In this document: positions 46,090 to 57,180 of the stretch, one piece after another
How positions within the stretch are numbered: position 1 is the first letter of the stretch
How the letters are laid out: each line of letters begins with the position of its first letter
Made by a program: the position numbers and the translations under genes
Assembly: GCA_003013855.2 (NCBI GenBank)
Contig: ML058447.1
Location: forward strand, 4,092,001-4,156,000
Source of the DNA: Liriodendron chinense
Taxonomy: Eukaryota; Streptophyta; Magnoliopsida; Magnoliales; Magnoliaceae
Direction: 5' to 3'
DNA length: 64,000 nucleotides
The notes under the pieces: model-generated
Database searches by the model: none
Seen by the model: only the letters and a program-made list of their open reading frames with translations
What the model was told of the DNA's origin: nothing

Positions 46090-47478
46090 GTGGCGGAATC
46101 TGGACTGTTCATTCAAAAGTGGGCCAGAAACAAGGAGCAGTAACTGATGAGACAATCCTAACAATTCAATTAGTTGCGTACAAGTGGATACCAAAACTCT
46201 CGACTCACATACAATGAGAAAAGAGTGATTGATATTAGCTAGGGTTGTCCTTGCAAGGCAATTTCTGGTCGGTGTCCAATCAATGGTGGAACCCACCAGA
46301 TGAGCGATCCGGATCTCATCCATTAATGCCATCCATGCATGATTTTCAATGCATTTCCTGATCTTGTCCTCTTCAAGCAAGCAGACTCGTCCTTTGGTGC
46401 ATCGATTATGTTTCCAGTTTACTACACCTTTGGAAAATCATACTCGGGGGACTCGAATGCATTCCCATATAATAGGTCCTAAGTGTAGCCATTGTATCCA
46501 AACCGTTTATTTGATAGAGATCTACATGGACGGGGGATGCACGAAAAATACTCTATTGCAAGACGTTGGGGTGTGTAGTATTCAAGCAAACCTCTACTTG
46601 TATGGCATGAGACAAGTTAAGGTTCAGTGATCCAGGCTGTTGATCTGATGGGCCCCACCGTAGATGAAGAGGACTCCAAACTCATTCAAAACGAAACACC
46701 CTAACCCTTTGATTGATGGCCTACAAATACACTGCTAGGGCTTGCAAAATACAAAATACAAAAAAAGAAAAAGAAAAAAAAGATCACATATTCAATGGAA
46801 GAAACAAAGCCCCAGCAATTGGATGGCTAGGATCTATCTAGGAATTGTCCATCCAGAGTGGGGCCCAGTTGTACAAACAATAGAGGAACAAGTATCGTTG
46901 AGAATAGTTGACTATTTGTTCTAAGAAGATATCATGACTCGATCCATGCACATTGTCAAAAACAGACCATCCTCCCATCAGCGAGATGATCCCTCTAGAA
47001 TCTTCCATTTCCAAGCACGTTGTCAGACCTACAACACCTCCATCCTTATCTCAGTAATGAATAGAAGAAGGACTCTGAAAATTTGGGTAAGTCGGAAGAT
47101 CACCATACGCTAGAGCTACGTGGAGCTCACTATCTTGTTTGAGTGCCATCCGTCCGTCCATTAGATGTGTCCCTTCGAAAATCCAGCTGCTCCATGACTC
47201 AGGGTGGGACACATGAAAGGGAGCAATGGGGCACATTGGAATGTGGGGTGCACCGTGTTGTTGTGTGCGTATCATCCATTCTAGTAATCAGGCGGTCCCC
47301 ATCAAGATGACCCTCGACAAAACTTAGGTGGGGCCATAACGAGTGAATATATAGGTTTCAGCATGATTGTATATTACTATACTTGGTGTGTCCCAGCGAA
47401 GTTTTGGATGGGGACGATTCTTGTGATACTCGGTGAATATAAGGAGGTGGATCAGATGCATGGTAGAGATTCCACATG
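46090..47478. other. Unassigned duplicated sequence, unit B end
   Basis: Duplicate of 38863-40250; no gene supported. Confidence 0.45.
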
Positions 47479-47589
47479 AACATCAGGGGTGGTCTCCGCT
47501 CAGCTTGAACGTATGGAAATAACTTGGTGTTCTTGTGACATGAAGGATTTGATTGGGGTATGCCGCTGCTAGTGATGGGCCTAGCTAGT

Positions 47590-48354
47590 TAGAGGTGGGC
47601 AACGATTCAATCCGAGTAAACATGGATCCAGATTAGATTGTTCGGCTGCTTGGGTAGGTGTGTTCGAACAATGTTCGAACAAACATTCGAACAGGGTGGC
47701 TCTGTTCAAACTCGGTTTGGTCTGGCTCAACTATGTTCGAACATGTGGATTTTGGACAATTTTTACTAGTTCAAACAATATCACTTTTTTCACTTGAAAA
47801 TATTTTTTCTACTACTAAACAGTGAATATTGATTTGTTCACAAATGACAAATCACAGGTATAAAATGTTTAATTAGCTAAATAAAAGACCATAACGTAGA
47901 TAGTTAACATCCACACTGTTTCTTGTAGTGTGGTCCACTTGAGCCTTTAATCTACTTCATTTTTTGGATAATGCCATAAATGATCTTTAAAAAAATGGAC
48001 GGACAGCTTGGATAAGCAAATAGATCACTATGGGCCCCACTAGAGCACCAACAAGACCATCCATCTCTAGATAGTTCCTGGTGGGGCAGAGTGGTAGTAC
48101 CCAATCCGTGAACGTGAGTTGACTGGTGACGCGAACGCCAACCAACAAGCTGGTGTAAAAGCTTTGTAGGTCCCACCATGTATTTGTTTTATCCGCCCCG
48201 TCCATCCATTTGTATAACTCATCTTGAGGCATTAAACAAAAAATGATGCAGATACAAAGCTCAAGTAGACCACACCACAAAAAAATAGTGAGGAAAATGA
48301 TGTCCACCATTGAAACCTTCCTAGGGCCCCACAGTCATGTTTATTTGTCATCCA

Positions 48355-48435
<81 letters not shown>

Positions 48436-48617
48436 CGAGCCAAGTCTATTAATATTAAAGTCGAGTTGAATAGGGCTGTGATTGAAACTGACTTGAATTT
48501 TTTTTTTAACAAACCCTTGTGTGTTCCAACAAAGTTTGAACACAAAGACTTTCTATTCGAACAGAGTTTTACCGAGTCGATCTGAACGATCTAAACCCAG
48601 GTTCATGTCCAACTCTA
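47590..48617. mobile_element. hAT-like element with captured MITE half (second copy)
   Basis: It starts TAGAGGTGGGCAACG and ends GTCCAACTCTA. The left flank 'ggcctagctagt' and right flank 'ggcctagt' fit an 8-bp duplication with four extra bases on the left. The interior matches the element at 28106-28953 block by block: GTTCGAAC palindromes, a MITE left half, then (CT)n(TA)n at the same place (48358-48434). Non-coding. Confidence 0.75.
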
Positions 48618-49841
48618 GGCCTAGTAGAGCACATACTCCACCTGATTACTTTTAAAATGCAGATTGGATGGCACCACTGGCATTTGCTATCAGAGATGGG
48701 CCTGGTTGAGCAATGTACTTGACCTAATAACTTTCAAACATGCAAAACTTGACCTAAAAACTTTCAAACATGCTTCGCATGTGGCCATCTCTAGCAGCAA
48801 AATATAGGCTGAATGAAATCCTGCCACAACGGTTCATCACCATCAATGGTGGCAAGGTCAGCATGCAATTCACTTTCCTTATTTTAAACATGCTCTGTGT
48901 GGGCCCATATCTGACAACATCATGTAGCCCAATCAAATCCTAACATGCATATCCCAACACCACCGACCTACGTATTGTTGGGGTCACCACCCAATCTGCT
49001 TCCCAAGTACCAAGGTCCAAACCTACGAGCGCATGTGATCATTTCCCTTTGGGTAAACTTAAGGATGCAACTGGGCCACAAAGAAGCATGTCTGATTCCG
49101 ACCCATGTGCTAAAGGACCTTAGTCCTGGCCCAGCCCATTGCTTCAAGGAATCAAGATCGACCGGAGCCATCCTAATCCAAAGTCTTCTATGCACGGTCC
49201 AAGCTCAATTCTGGGTCTTGGGCCAGGCCGAGGCAAGTGAAGGAACAGCGATACAAGCTTAAGACTTCTTGCTGGTTGAACTGTCGCCACTGATTTTTAT
49301 CCTCGTCGTTACATAAATATACGACATCCTAGCCACAGCATCAGACATGTCCCACCTTGAAGTTGCCTGACCTGAAAGCAGGCCAGTCAACTCATCAGGT
49401 GGGCCACATATGTATGTTGATCAAGGATCATTGTGATTTCTTTAACCAAACATTTTCGTAGATGTCTGGGCCACCTGCTGAGTCAAACAGCTTGATTAAT
49501 CGGCCAAGGAATCTACACATGTATGTTGATCATGTATTCTTGGAGATTTGTTCAACCATCCATTTTATGCGTGGCCCACCTGATCTATACGACAACATAA
49601 GAATGTTTTGATCCTATTGTAACATGTAGACATCAAACATGATAAGCTCTAAACACAGGATTTGCATTTTCGTATTAAAAGAATAACTCAAATGAAAAAA
49701 AGTAATCTTGTCCAGTTGATCAAACATAGGAAGACAATCACGAAAGATTAAAAAAAAAAAAAAAAAAAAAGGGCTGGTGGATTGAACGGCTACAAACGCA
49801 TGATAGAAGAAGAAGCTTCAAACCATGAACAAGTATATGAC
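48618..49841. other. Intergenic, dispersed repeats, no gene seen
   Basis: 48640-49000 matches the ccaccatgcaatc-type family at 7651-8160. A 27-bp unit containing 'actttcaaacatgc' is duplicated in tandem at about 48719-48775. A 21-A run lies at 49750-49770. The rest is unassigned. Confidence 0.5.
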
Positions 49842-51116
49842 TTATAGCTGAATTAGCTGTTGGACGTTCATGGGAGATGTGCTCTGTAATTTTCCTTGGT
49901 ATGCTTGTTGGGCTACAATCACGTTGAAAGCGTCCGTTGGGTGATATGGGTCCCAGAACACAAACTGGGACCGATCATTACATTCTAATGGCAGCAATGG
50001 CAGGCACAATATCTGACCCTTGGATCGTCCTCCGCCGCAGCATGCCTTGTTTGCGTACTTGAAACCTGGTTAGAAAATCATAAACAAATCTCATAAATCC
50101 GCTTGTGTTGCATGAAAAATTTACCCGGTGCAGATTAAAAAGGATTCCGAATAGCTCAAAGTGGGACCCATGACTTGGTGGTCCATGCTTGATTTGCCTG
50201 AGCCCCATCGGATTTTGGGTGATGCTCCACATATATCCCGGATTGAAGACTCTTAACTCTTCAAATTGATGGTTCATGGATGGACTGTCAATAAAACAGT
50301 ACACATCCACTACGTTATCTTAAAATGAGCTCACAAAATGAATGGATAAGGTGGATTTTTCACAAACATCACAGTCGGCCCCACGTATGTTCCCAACACA
50401 AGAACTTCTTGCGAAAGGCTTTTGTAGAATCTGCATCCATTTGGAACCAGTTAAAGGTCAGGTCTGATCAAGTTTGGGTGGGGTCCATGTGATGGACTTA
50501 GATAAACTCAGGTTAGGTTGACTTAGGGTTCGGGGCCTTTACCTCGTTGGTAGACTCTGCGGAGTTTTAACAACAACGCAGTGGGTGCATTGCATGACTG
50601 ACCAGGTGGGTGTGTTGCGCAATTAACTTAATTTTTGGGGCTTTTTTTCTTTTTTTCTTTTTTACGGTGGGATAACCTTATTAGACAAACAAATGTCATA
50701 CAATACAAACACTATGGTAGGCCTACACGTGAGCTAGTTGGACGTACAACTAATGCACGATCATTTCTCAAAGACACACTTACACACATGTACACACATG
50801 TATATACACGCACTATTAAAACTGAGTGCACCAACCTGACTTTAACCAAATATACACGCACTATCACATGGACCTGACATGAACTTGATTAGACTCAATT
50901 GTCCAAAAGGTGAGCTACGAACCTGACACGATAATTTCAAGGCTTTCTCAGCTGATCTAATAAATGATACCCGTACCCGTTAAATAGGTCCAGGTCCATC
51001 GGTACATGTGGGTCCAGGTACGTACCCATTCAAAGCCCACCGACTATGCCAAACTAGCCATAAAACAAGTAAAATACATAATATATGTATATTTTAAAAC
51101 CAAGCACCATAGCTTG

Positions 51117-51159
<43 letters not shown>

Positions 51160-53340
51160 TAATGACTAGGATTTCTGATAATTTCCAATGTTGGAGTGTA
51201 TATATCCCAATAAAGAAAATGGGCGCCGGGGAGATTATCATTGAGTTCTCTAATCACCATTTTCAGCTTGGCATTGAACTGTGACGATATTTCATTAGTC
51301 GTCTCAACGCATTCACTTAGATTTTTGCTTGAGGATCCTATTTGATTTGGGATGCAACCAAGAGGTCCAAGTCCTGCCACTAAAAATTTCCGTCCTCCTA
51401 ATTCATAAAGACTCTGCAAAAATAAATAAATGAAACAAAAATAGATAAGGTGTGAATTTTTAGAAAGATATATTACTCAATGCTCCTGCCAAGAGATTGT
51501 ATGTTTTGTACAAGTGGGCCCATTATTATTAATGATCCAAAGTACTGTTTTATAATATGGGTGCAACTTGGACAGTCCACTAACTCATTCAGAAAAACCA
51601 TTCAATCTATAGATCGAACGGTCATCAGAAGTTGTCCCACTTTCTTTCCAATTCTACAGATTGTACAATCTAATAGTTTGATTTTGATTGGGTCGTGGAT
51701 CGGTAGCCCACTTACCCTGAGCTGTCTGGTGAATTGTTGGACGACTGATTCATGAAATGCACTAATGGTGTATTTCAGTGGTTTCGTGGATAACGGAAAT
51801 AAGTAGTTGTTGAGGTAGTCATTGCTTCCGGTGCAAACAAAGAAGAGAGATTTCCCAAGAAAATCCCCAACCCCTCCATTGATGCTGCTCAGCTCTGACC
51901 TCAATTCCACCAGAGTCTTTTGGTAATTCTGAATTTGTTCATCCATTGAGAATAGGTCGCCCTGCCGTACATAGAAATGAATAAATACAAATTTTTATCA
52001 TGTCATATGTAAGTTAGCCTGTCCACATTAGATCATGGATGAATTTCAAGTGGGTCCCACTAAGAAATTTTAAGAGGGAATAGTGGCTGCGACGAATTGT
52101 GTCAAGGGAACAGCATGAAAGATAACATACAAACAGTTTTCCGGTGTCGTTGAGGATTCCGGCAGCCGCAGATGCGTAGTTCACTCCCTGTAGTATTTTT
52201 GAACCTTTGGTACTTGGATCACTGAACCGTGGGATGAACGGAAAACCGAGCAGATTGCCTGCATAAGCAATCAAATGAGACTGATGAATAGTGTGAAATA
52301 GTTATGCCATGCAATTACTAGAGGATTCGATCGTGTTGGATGGTCCCATCGTCGGTCTAAAAGGTCCATTCATTGCAGCTGATTCCTCGCAGGCAGACGA
52401 TGCAGAGAATCATACCTATCAGATGATCCTAACCATCTGATGGTTAAAGAAACACCTTAGTCAGATAATGGTTACCGTCCAGTCCATGACTTATGATATG
52501 GACTTTCACGGAAGGCTTGGATTGAATGATTGGACTTTCCCACATATTCATAAGCATATGATACATCTATTTGTATAAGATCATTTCTAAATTGACCACC
52601 TACAACCAGTTGTAGGTTAACCCAACCCGCAGTCCAATCAGTGGCCTGCAAAAGGAACAGTTAGAGCAGCAGTCCACATTCAACTTGCAAAACTCATTAC
52701 TGGATAGTCAGAGCTGTTTAGTCAATGCTATTTTTCTCCTAGCCTATCCACATGATGGCCCACTAGATCAACGATCCAATAATCATCATCTGCATAATGG
52801 GTCACCATGCAAATAGAATTCAAATTCAGAACTTCCAAAATCCAAATTGTGGGCCCCATTGCAGATGTACCATTGCACAACAATCACACAGATTGGACAA
52901 ACATGGCAATCTCTTAAATTTAGACAATTGACAATTTTCTTAGTGGGATTTAGGATCCTTCAACCTCATGATTCTTGGATCCTCCACATTCATAGCAGGG
53001 CCCACAATAAAAGTGGTCCGGATTGGTGGGCCGCATCGCTTCATGTGACCTTCCAATGTGCACCAATCTTTTCAAATTTAGACAACAAGTGTAATTATCA
53101 ATATATACCTAAATGATCAGCAACCGTGCCACCATTGCAGAACCTTCCCGTCACACCGGCCGGGAAATCGATCCCGTTCGGATAAAAATTCGCCTTTGCC
53201 AGTGTCTTCAGGTTGTTGTTGTTGCCCGGATCAACCAACGAATCTCCAAACACAAACATGGCAGGAACCTGACCGATCGCATCAGCATTCCCAGCTGCCA
53301 GAGCCAACGAAATTGCCAAAATCCACAAGACAAACGCCAT
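49842..53340 (-). CDS. GDSL esterase/lipase (SGNH hydrolase), five exons
   Basis: This family hydrolyses ester bonds in lipids, cutin-type polymers or acylated sugars; most members are secreted. Exons on the minus strand are 53340-53109, 52258-52131, 51961-51716, 51413-51158 and 50065-49842. They total 1086 nt and 361 residues, normal for the family. All introns are GT-AG and join in phase. A hydrophobic N-terminus (about residues 1-21) looks like a signal peptide. Catalytic blocks: Ser34 in FVFGDSLVDPGNNN, GVNYASAAAG at 102-111, Asn167 in GSNDYLNN, and Asp326/His329 in WDPYHPTDA. I chose the ATG at 53340 because it starts the signal peptide and lies about 85 bases below a TATA box. The donor of intron 4 lies in a (TC)n repeat. 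A copia element sits 559 bases upstream of the ATG. The frame appears intact. The substrate is unknown. Confidence 0.95.
50100..50465. repeat. MITE fragment in GDSL intron 4
   Basis: The right arm 'aaaatgagctcacaaaatg' then 'ggtggatttttcacaaacatc' and the outer block 'caagaacttcttgcg' match the subfamily at 1736-2272. It accounts for part of the long intron (50066-51157). Confidence 0.5.
51121..51156. repeat. (GA)18 microsatellite abutting a splice donor
   Basis: On the gene's strand this is (TC)18 beginning right at the GT of intron 4: the donor reads G|GTCTCTCTC. The tract is continuous up to the splice junction at 51158/51157. Confidence 0.9.
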
Positions 53341-53423
53341 GTTATTGCGATATTTTTCAACTATATAATGAAACAGTGTGGAGATGATATGAGACACAAT
53401 AGAAGGAATGAAGTGCATGGAGA

Positions 53424-53431
53424 TATTTATA
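53424..53431 (-). promoter_or_regulatory. TATA box of the GDSL gene
   Basis: TATAAATA on the minus strand, about 84 bases before the ATG at 53340, giving a transcript start near 53398 and a short 5' leader. Confidence 0.7.
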
Positions 53432-53898
53432 GACTGTTAGGAGAAGATATGAGAAGCTCTTTATGGTGTGTATGCCCACATTGAGATCTAAGCCGCACAT
53501 GGGAAAACGAAAACAAACGCACGCAAATAACGTTATTCGATAAGCATTGAAGTCGACCAGAAATGGAGTTACAGTCCTCTACTTTTGACTGTTTGAAAAA
53601 AGATAAAAATACTTGCGTGCTTAGCTTAATTATCCGTCAGGTCATTTTAATTTTGACTGTATGTTTCACCAATTATTTAGTAATATAAAAAAAAAAAAAT
53701 GTGCAATGATTATTAATTGTAACATCAGCATTTGAACTGAGATTTTCATATTTATTTTACTGGCAGTAAAATTATAATGATAATGTTTTTACATTAATTT
53801 ATTGTCAAATCATCACCAAAATATGTGTCTGCAATTCTTTCATTAGTGGCTTCGATACATCTGTATTTAATATACGATTCTCATGTTTGTTTTGGCGG
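53432..53898. other. Upstream region of the GDSL gene
   Basis: AT-rich sequence without recognisable genes. From about 53700 it resembles the direct repeats at 56576-57180 ('gattctcatgtttg', 'taaaattataatga'). Confidence 0.45.
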
Positions 53899-54504
53899 TG
53901 TTGGGATAGGAGGGCCGGCAGCGAAGCAAAGCCGAACACAAGCAGACAATTCAATCAAACAAGCCACATAATGCAATCACAATGCATGCAATCACCCACA
54001 CATAGACAATCGGATTTTTACGTGGAAAAACCCCTCACGGGTAAAAAACCACGACACAAAGCGACACAAATCCACTATAATATCAGAAGTTACAAGAGAT
54101 GGAACCCAAGACCCCAAAACTCAAGCCCACAAGAGAAATCCCAAGCTTACCCAAGAAGAAACCCTCTTCTCCAAGCTCTTTCTCTCACCTAGAAGCTCCC
54201 TCAATCCCCTTTGCAACCTTGGTAACATCTAAAGTCGTAATCCCCCTTAAAAAGGAAGAAAAAACGGATTTAGAAACTTCTTGCGCAAGGAAACCGAGCA
54301 AAACCACGTTGCGGTAGGACACTGCCGACCGGTCGTCCGGGCGGTCGGACACCCCTGCCGGCCGGTCGGCCGACCGGTCGGATGGGTAAAAAACATCACA
54401 GCGAGTCTGCTGCCTTGCTTGTCTGTGTGGTCGACCGGTCGGCCACTCCCACCGACCGGCCGGTGGCCTCTGCGCACTTTGATTTGAGACATCCGTTCTC
54501 AACA
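53899..54504 (-). repeat. 3' LTR of the copia element
   Basis: 606 bp. Carries a cluster of CCGACCGGTCGG-type palindromes (about 54326-54465). Confidence 0.9.
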
Positions 54505-54608
54505 AACTCCACCACGACTCAAATCACCATGCACCTCCTAGCCACGCACAATCTCCACCTCTACTTCGTCATCATTACAGTCCCGTCGCTTCTCATGCCC
54601 CATCGACT

Positions 54609-54833
54609 CTATCCTTGCATCTTTACACGCCTTGTTGCTCTTCCCATGTGGCCCTTTTTCTCTTGCCACACTTGAACAACCGTGGATCCCGCTGCCAGTC
54701 CCGCAGCTCCACCATGAATTGTGCTCTCGATCACCTTGTAAAGATTATCACACCTCCGTGCCTTGATCATCACGCGTGCTCCCTTCATCACTTTACAATA
54801 TCGATCGCAGCCGATGAACCTGCACCCTTTCAC
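54609..54833 (-). pseudogene. Out-of-frame gag-pre-integrase remnant
   Basis: Continues the upstream gag-protease frame after a one-base shift. KVMKGARVMIKARRCDNLY fits the gag-pre-integrase region of copia polyproteins. It ends with a stop at 54609; nothing of the integrase core follows, so the deletion lies just beyond. Confidence 0.65.
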
Positions 54834-55911
54834 CTCGAGTGCACCAAGAGATCACGTTCCTCTTCATCTCAGGGACATGCTTCACACTTTCAAGGATCCG
54901 TTCGACTCCATCGAACATCCTAATGCGCACCGAACCAATCCCTACCACATTGCGAGCGTAGCCATTACCCACAAACACCGATCCACCATCATGCTCTTTG
55001 TATGACATGAATGAGCTTCGGTCAGGACATACATGACATGATGCCCTTGAATCCAAGAGCCACTCTCCACCAAGAGGCTCTACGCCAGATACAGTCAAAA
55101 CATCACAACCGTCACCACAGTCCTCTACGGTATTGGTTCCTTCCCTAGAAGAACCTCCAGATTTCTCTTGCCTTTTCTCAGGATTCGAACAATCCCTTTT
55201 CACATGTCCTTCTTCCCCACAATTCCAGCATCTCACCTTGTGCTTCCACTTGCCTTTTGATTTAGATCTCGATGAAGGAGATCCTCCACCCCGCTCAGAA
55301 TTCCTCCCACTTATAACCAGTGCCTCATCAGTAGAGGGACCCACGCCGCCGCTTTTCCTTCTCATCGCCTTCGCCTGAAGGGCTAAGATAACGGTTTCTA
55401 CGCCAATAGTCTCCCTACCTGCGCACAAAGAGTCCTTGAGTGACTCATATGAATCTGGAAGAGAATTCAACAGAATAAACACTTGATCCTCGTCCTTCAT
55501 CGGCTCATCTACATCCATCAACTTGCAAATAAGCCTATTGAAATTGTTGATGTAGCTCTCAACATCGGCCCCCTTCGTCATCCTCAGATTGTACAACTGA
55601 AGCTTCAAGTATATGCGATTTTCAAGAGATTTCTTCGCATAGATATTCTCTAACTTCGCCCATGTTTTAGCCACAGTTTTCTCTTTCATGACGTTATGCA
55701 GGACCTCATCTGCCAAGCACAACTGGATTGAGACATTGGCTTTTTCATCGATCTTCTTCCACTCTTCTTCTTTCATAGCTTCTGGTCGCTCTCCAAGGAG
55801 CGCAACTTGCAATCCTTGCTGAACTAGAAGGCCTTTCATCTTCACCTTCCAAAGCTCAAAGTTATTTTTCTCCGAATACTTCTCTATGTCGAACCTTATG
55901 CCTGATGCCAT
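54793..55911 (-). CDS. copia gag with partial protease, frameshifted
   Basis: Gag forms the virus-like particle that packages the element's RNA; protease would cleave the polyprotein. The 372-residue frame has a UBN2-type gag domain (about residues 15-185, including WAKLENIYAKKSLENRIYLK), a Ser/Arg/Lys-rich linker, and a CCHC zinc knuckle at residues 228-241 (C-x2-C-x4-H-x4-C). The protease motif at 286-290 reads LDSRA; the usual glycine after Asp-Ser is an arginine, so the enzyme is probably inactive. A frameshift near 54840 throws the end out of frame. The gag-pre-integrase region continues in another frame to about 54609. It is related to Tnt1-type copia elements. The start codon is the first ATG after the primer-binding site. 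Confidence 0.85.
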   Translation of the reverse strand: MASGIRFDIEKYSEKNNFELWKVKMKGLLVQQGLQVALLGERPEAMKEEEWKKIDEKANVSIQLCLADEVLHNVMKEKTVAKTWAKLENIYAKKSLENRIYLKLQLYNLRMTKGADVESYINNFNRLICKLMDVDEPMKDEDQVFILLNSLPDSYESLKDSLCAGRETIGVETVILALQAKAMRRKSGGVGPSTDEALVISGRNSERGGGSPSSRSKSKGKWKHKVRCWNCGEEGHVKRDCSNPEKRQEKSGGSSREGTNTVEDCGDGCDVLTVSGVEPLGGEWLLDSRASCHVCPDRSSFMSYKEHDGGSVFVGNGYARNVVGIGSVRIRMFDGVERILESVKHVPEMKRNVISWCTRGERVQVHRLRSIL

Positions 55912-55953
55912 GCTCTTGTCTCAGATTCGAATTTTTGCTACACCCCAACGATC

Positions 55954-55965
55954 GCTCTGGTACCA
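55954..55965 (-). promoter_or_regulatory. Primer-binding site of the copia element
   Basis: TGGTACCAGAGC on the minus strand, two bases after the 5' LTR. It matches the standard TGGTATCAGAGC complementary to the initiator methionine tRNA with one change. Confidence 0.85.
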
Positions 55966-55967
55966 GT

Positions 55968-56575
55968 TGTTGGGATAGGAGGGCCGGCAGCGGAAGCAAA
56001 GCCGAACACAAGCAAACAATTCAATCAAACAAGCCACACAATGCAATCACAATGCATGCAATCACCCACACATAGACAATCGAATTTTTACGTGGAAAAA
56101 CCCCTCACGGGTAAAAAACCGCAGCACAAAGCGACACAAATCCACTATAATATCAGAAGTTACAAGAGATGGAACCCAAGACCCCAAAACCCATGCCCAC
56201 AAGAGAAATCCCAAGCTTACCCAAGAAGAAACCCTCTTCTCCAAGCTCTTTCTCTCACCTAGAAGCTCCCTCAATCCCCTTTGCAACCTTGGTAACATCT
56301 AAACTCGTAATCCCCCTTTAAAAGGAAGAAAAAAACGAATTTAGAAACTTCTTGCGCAAGGAAACTGCGCAAAACCGCATTGCGGTAGGACACTGCCGAC
56401 CGGTCGTCCGGCCGGTCGGACACCCCTACCGGCCGGTCGGCCGACCGGTCGGATGGGCAAAAAACATCACAGCGAGTCTGCTACCTTGCTTGTCTGTGTG
56501 GCCGGCCGGTCGGCCACTCCCATCGACCAACCAGTGGCCTCTGCGCACTTTGATTTGAGACGTCCGTTCTCAACA
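55968..56575 (-). repeat. 5' LTR of the copia element
   Basis: 608 bp; its outer edge abuts the GGCGG duplication at 56576. Confidence 0.9.
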
Positions 56576-57180
56576 GGCGGCAGTAACACTATAATAATAA
56601 CATATTTACTATACATTGCTAAGGTAATCTGTGACACAAACAAGCCCTAATGCTAAGGAAAAGACTTTACGTGCATGAAATCTTAACCATCCATCATGTA
56701 CATTAGCCCTGGTTTGACTTTGACACCTCAAACCCTCACATGGGTTAGTTGCATGGAAATTCAGTGTACCCAATGGATGGGTGGATCTACATTATTTCGT
56801 CAAATCATCATTAAAATAATTTAATTTAGTTGTTTAAATGTTGATTCTTGTATTTGCTTTATTAACAATAAGCTCGTAAAGATGACATTTTTTATATTAT
56901 TTTTGTTAGATCATCATCAAAATACATTCATTTTACTATATATATTCAAGATTTTCACATGAACAAGTGCAATGATTAATTACAAGTTCTTTTACCGGAC
57001 TCTTAACACATCTGCATTTGAAGGATGATTCTCATATTTGATTTGGGGGTGGTAAAATTATAATGATAGCACATTTACTTTATGCTAAAAGGTAATTGGC
57101 CGAACAAACAGGCCTTAATGCAAAGGAAAAGACTTAACATGCACGGAATCTAACCCGTCCATTAGGTATGGCAACCCTCA
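56576..57180. repeat. Diverged AT-rich direct repeats around the copia insertion
   Basis: The blocks 'ataatgatagcacatttac' (about 57060) and 'ataataataacatatttac' (about 56592), each followed by 'aaggaaaagact' and 'gcatg', repeat with a spacing of about 470. The left flank of the copia element (53700-53898) belongs to the same array. Confidence 0.5.

Larger units (their letters stand above)
40251..47478. repeat. Tandem duplication, unit B (7228 bp)
   Basis: Direct repeat of unit A in the same orientation. Unit B alone carries the MITE at 40633-41182, and at 44451-44730 has sequence that unit A lacks. Its poly-C and (TA)n tracts are shorter. Substitutions are scattered and sparse by eye, so the duplication is fairly recent on the scale of the repeats around it. 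Confidence 0.92.
53899..56575 (-). mobile_element. Ty1/copia LTR element reduced to gag-protease
   Basis: Two LTRs (53899-54504 and 55968-56575), each starting TGTTG and ending CAACA, enclose 1463 bp. The exact 5-bp target duplication GGCGG flanks both ends (53894-53898, 56576-56580). In the element's own direction (minus) the 5' LTR is followed by a primer-binding site and a gag-protease frame. Integrase, reverse transcriptase and RNase H are absent. By eye the LTRs differ at about 28 positions, mostly transitions, plus two single-base gaps, so they are about 95% identical and the insertion is much younger than the gypsy element. It could only move with enzymes supplied in trans. Confidence 0.93.

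Noticed and set aside
53341..53418. Upstream in-frame extension of the GDSL protein
   Set aside because: It would start above the transcript start predicted from the TATA box at 53424-53431 and would bury the signal peptide; the ATG at 53340 is preferred.
54185..54505. Arg/Pro-rich open frames in the copia LTR
   Set aside because: They result from the CCGGTCGG palindrome cluster and occur in an LTR.
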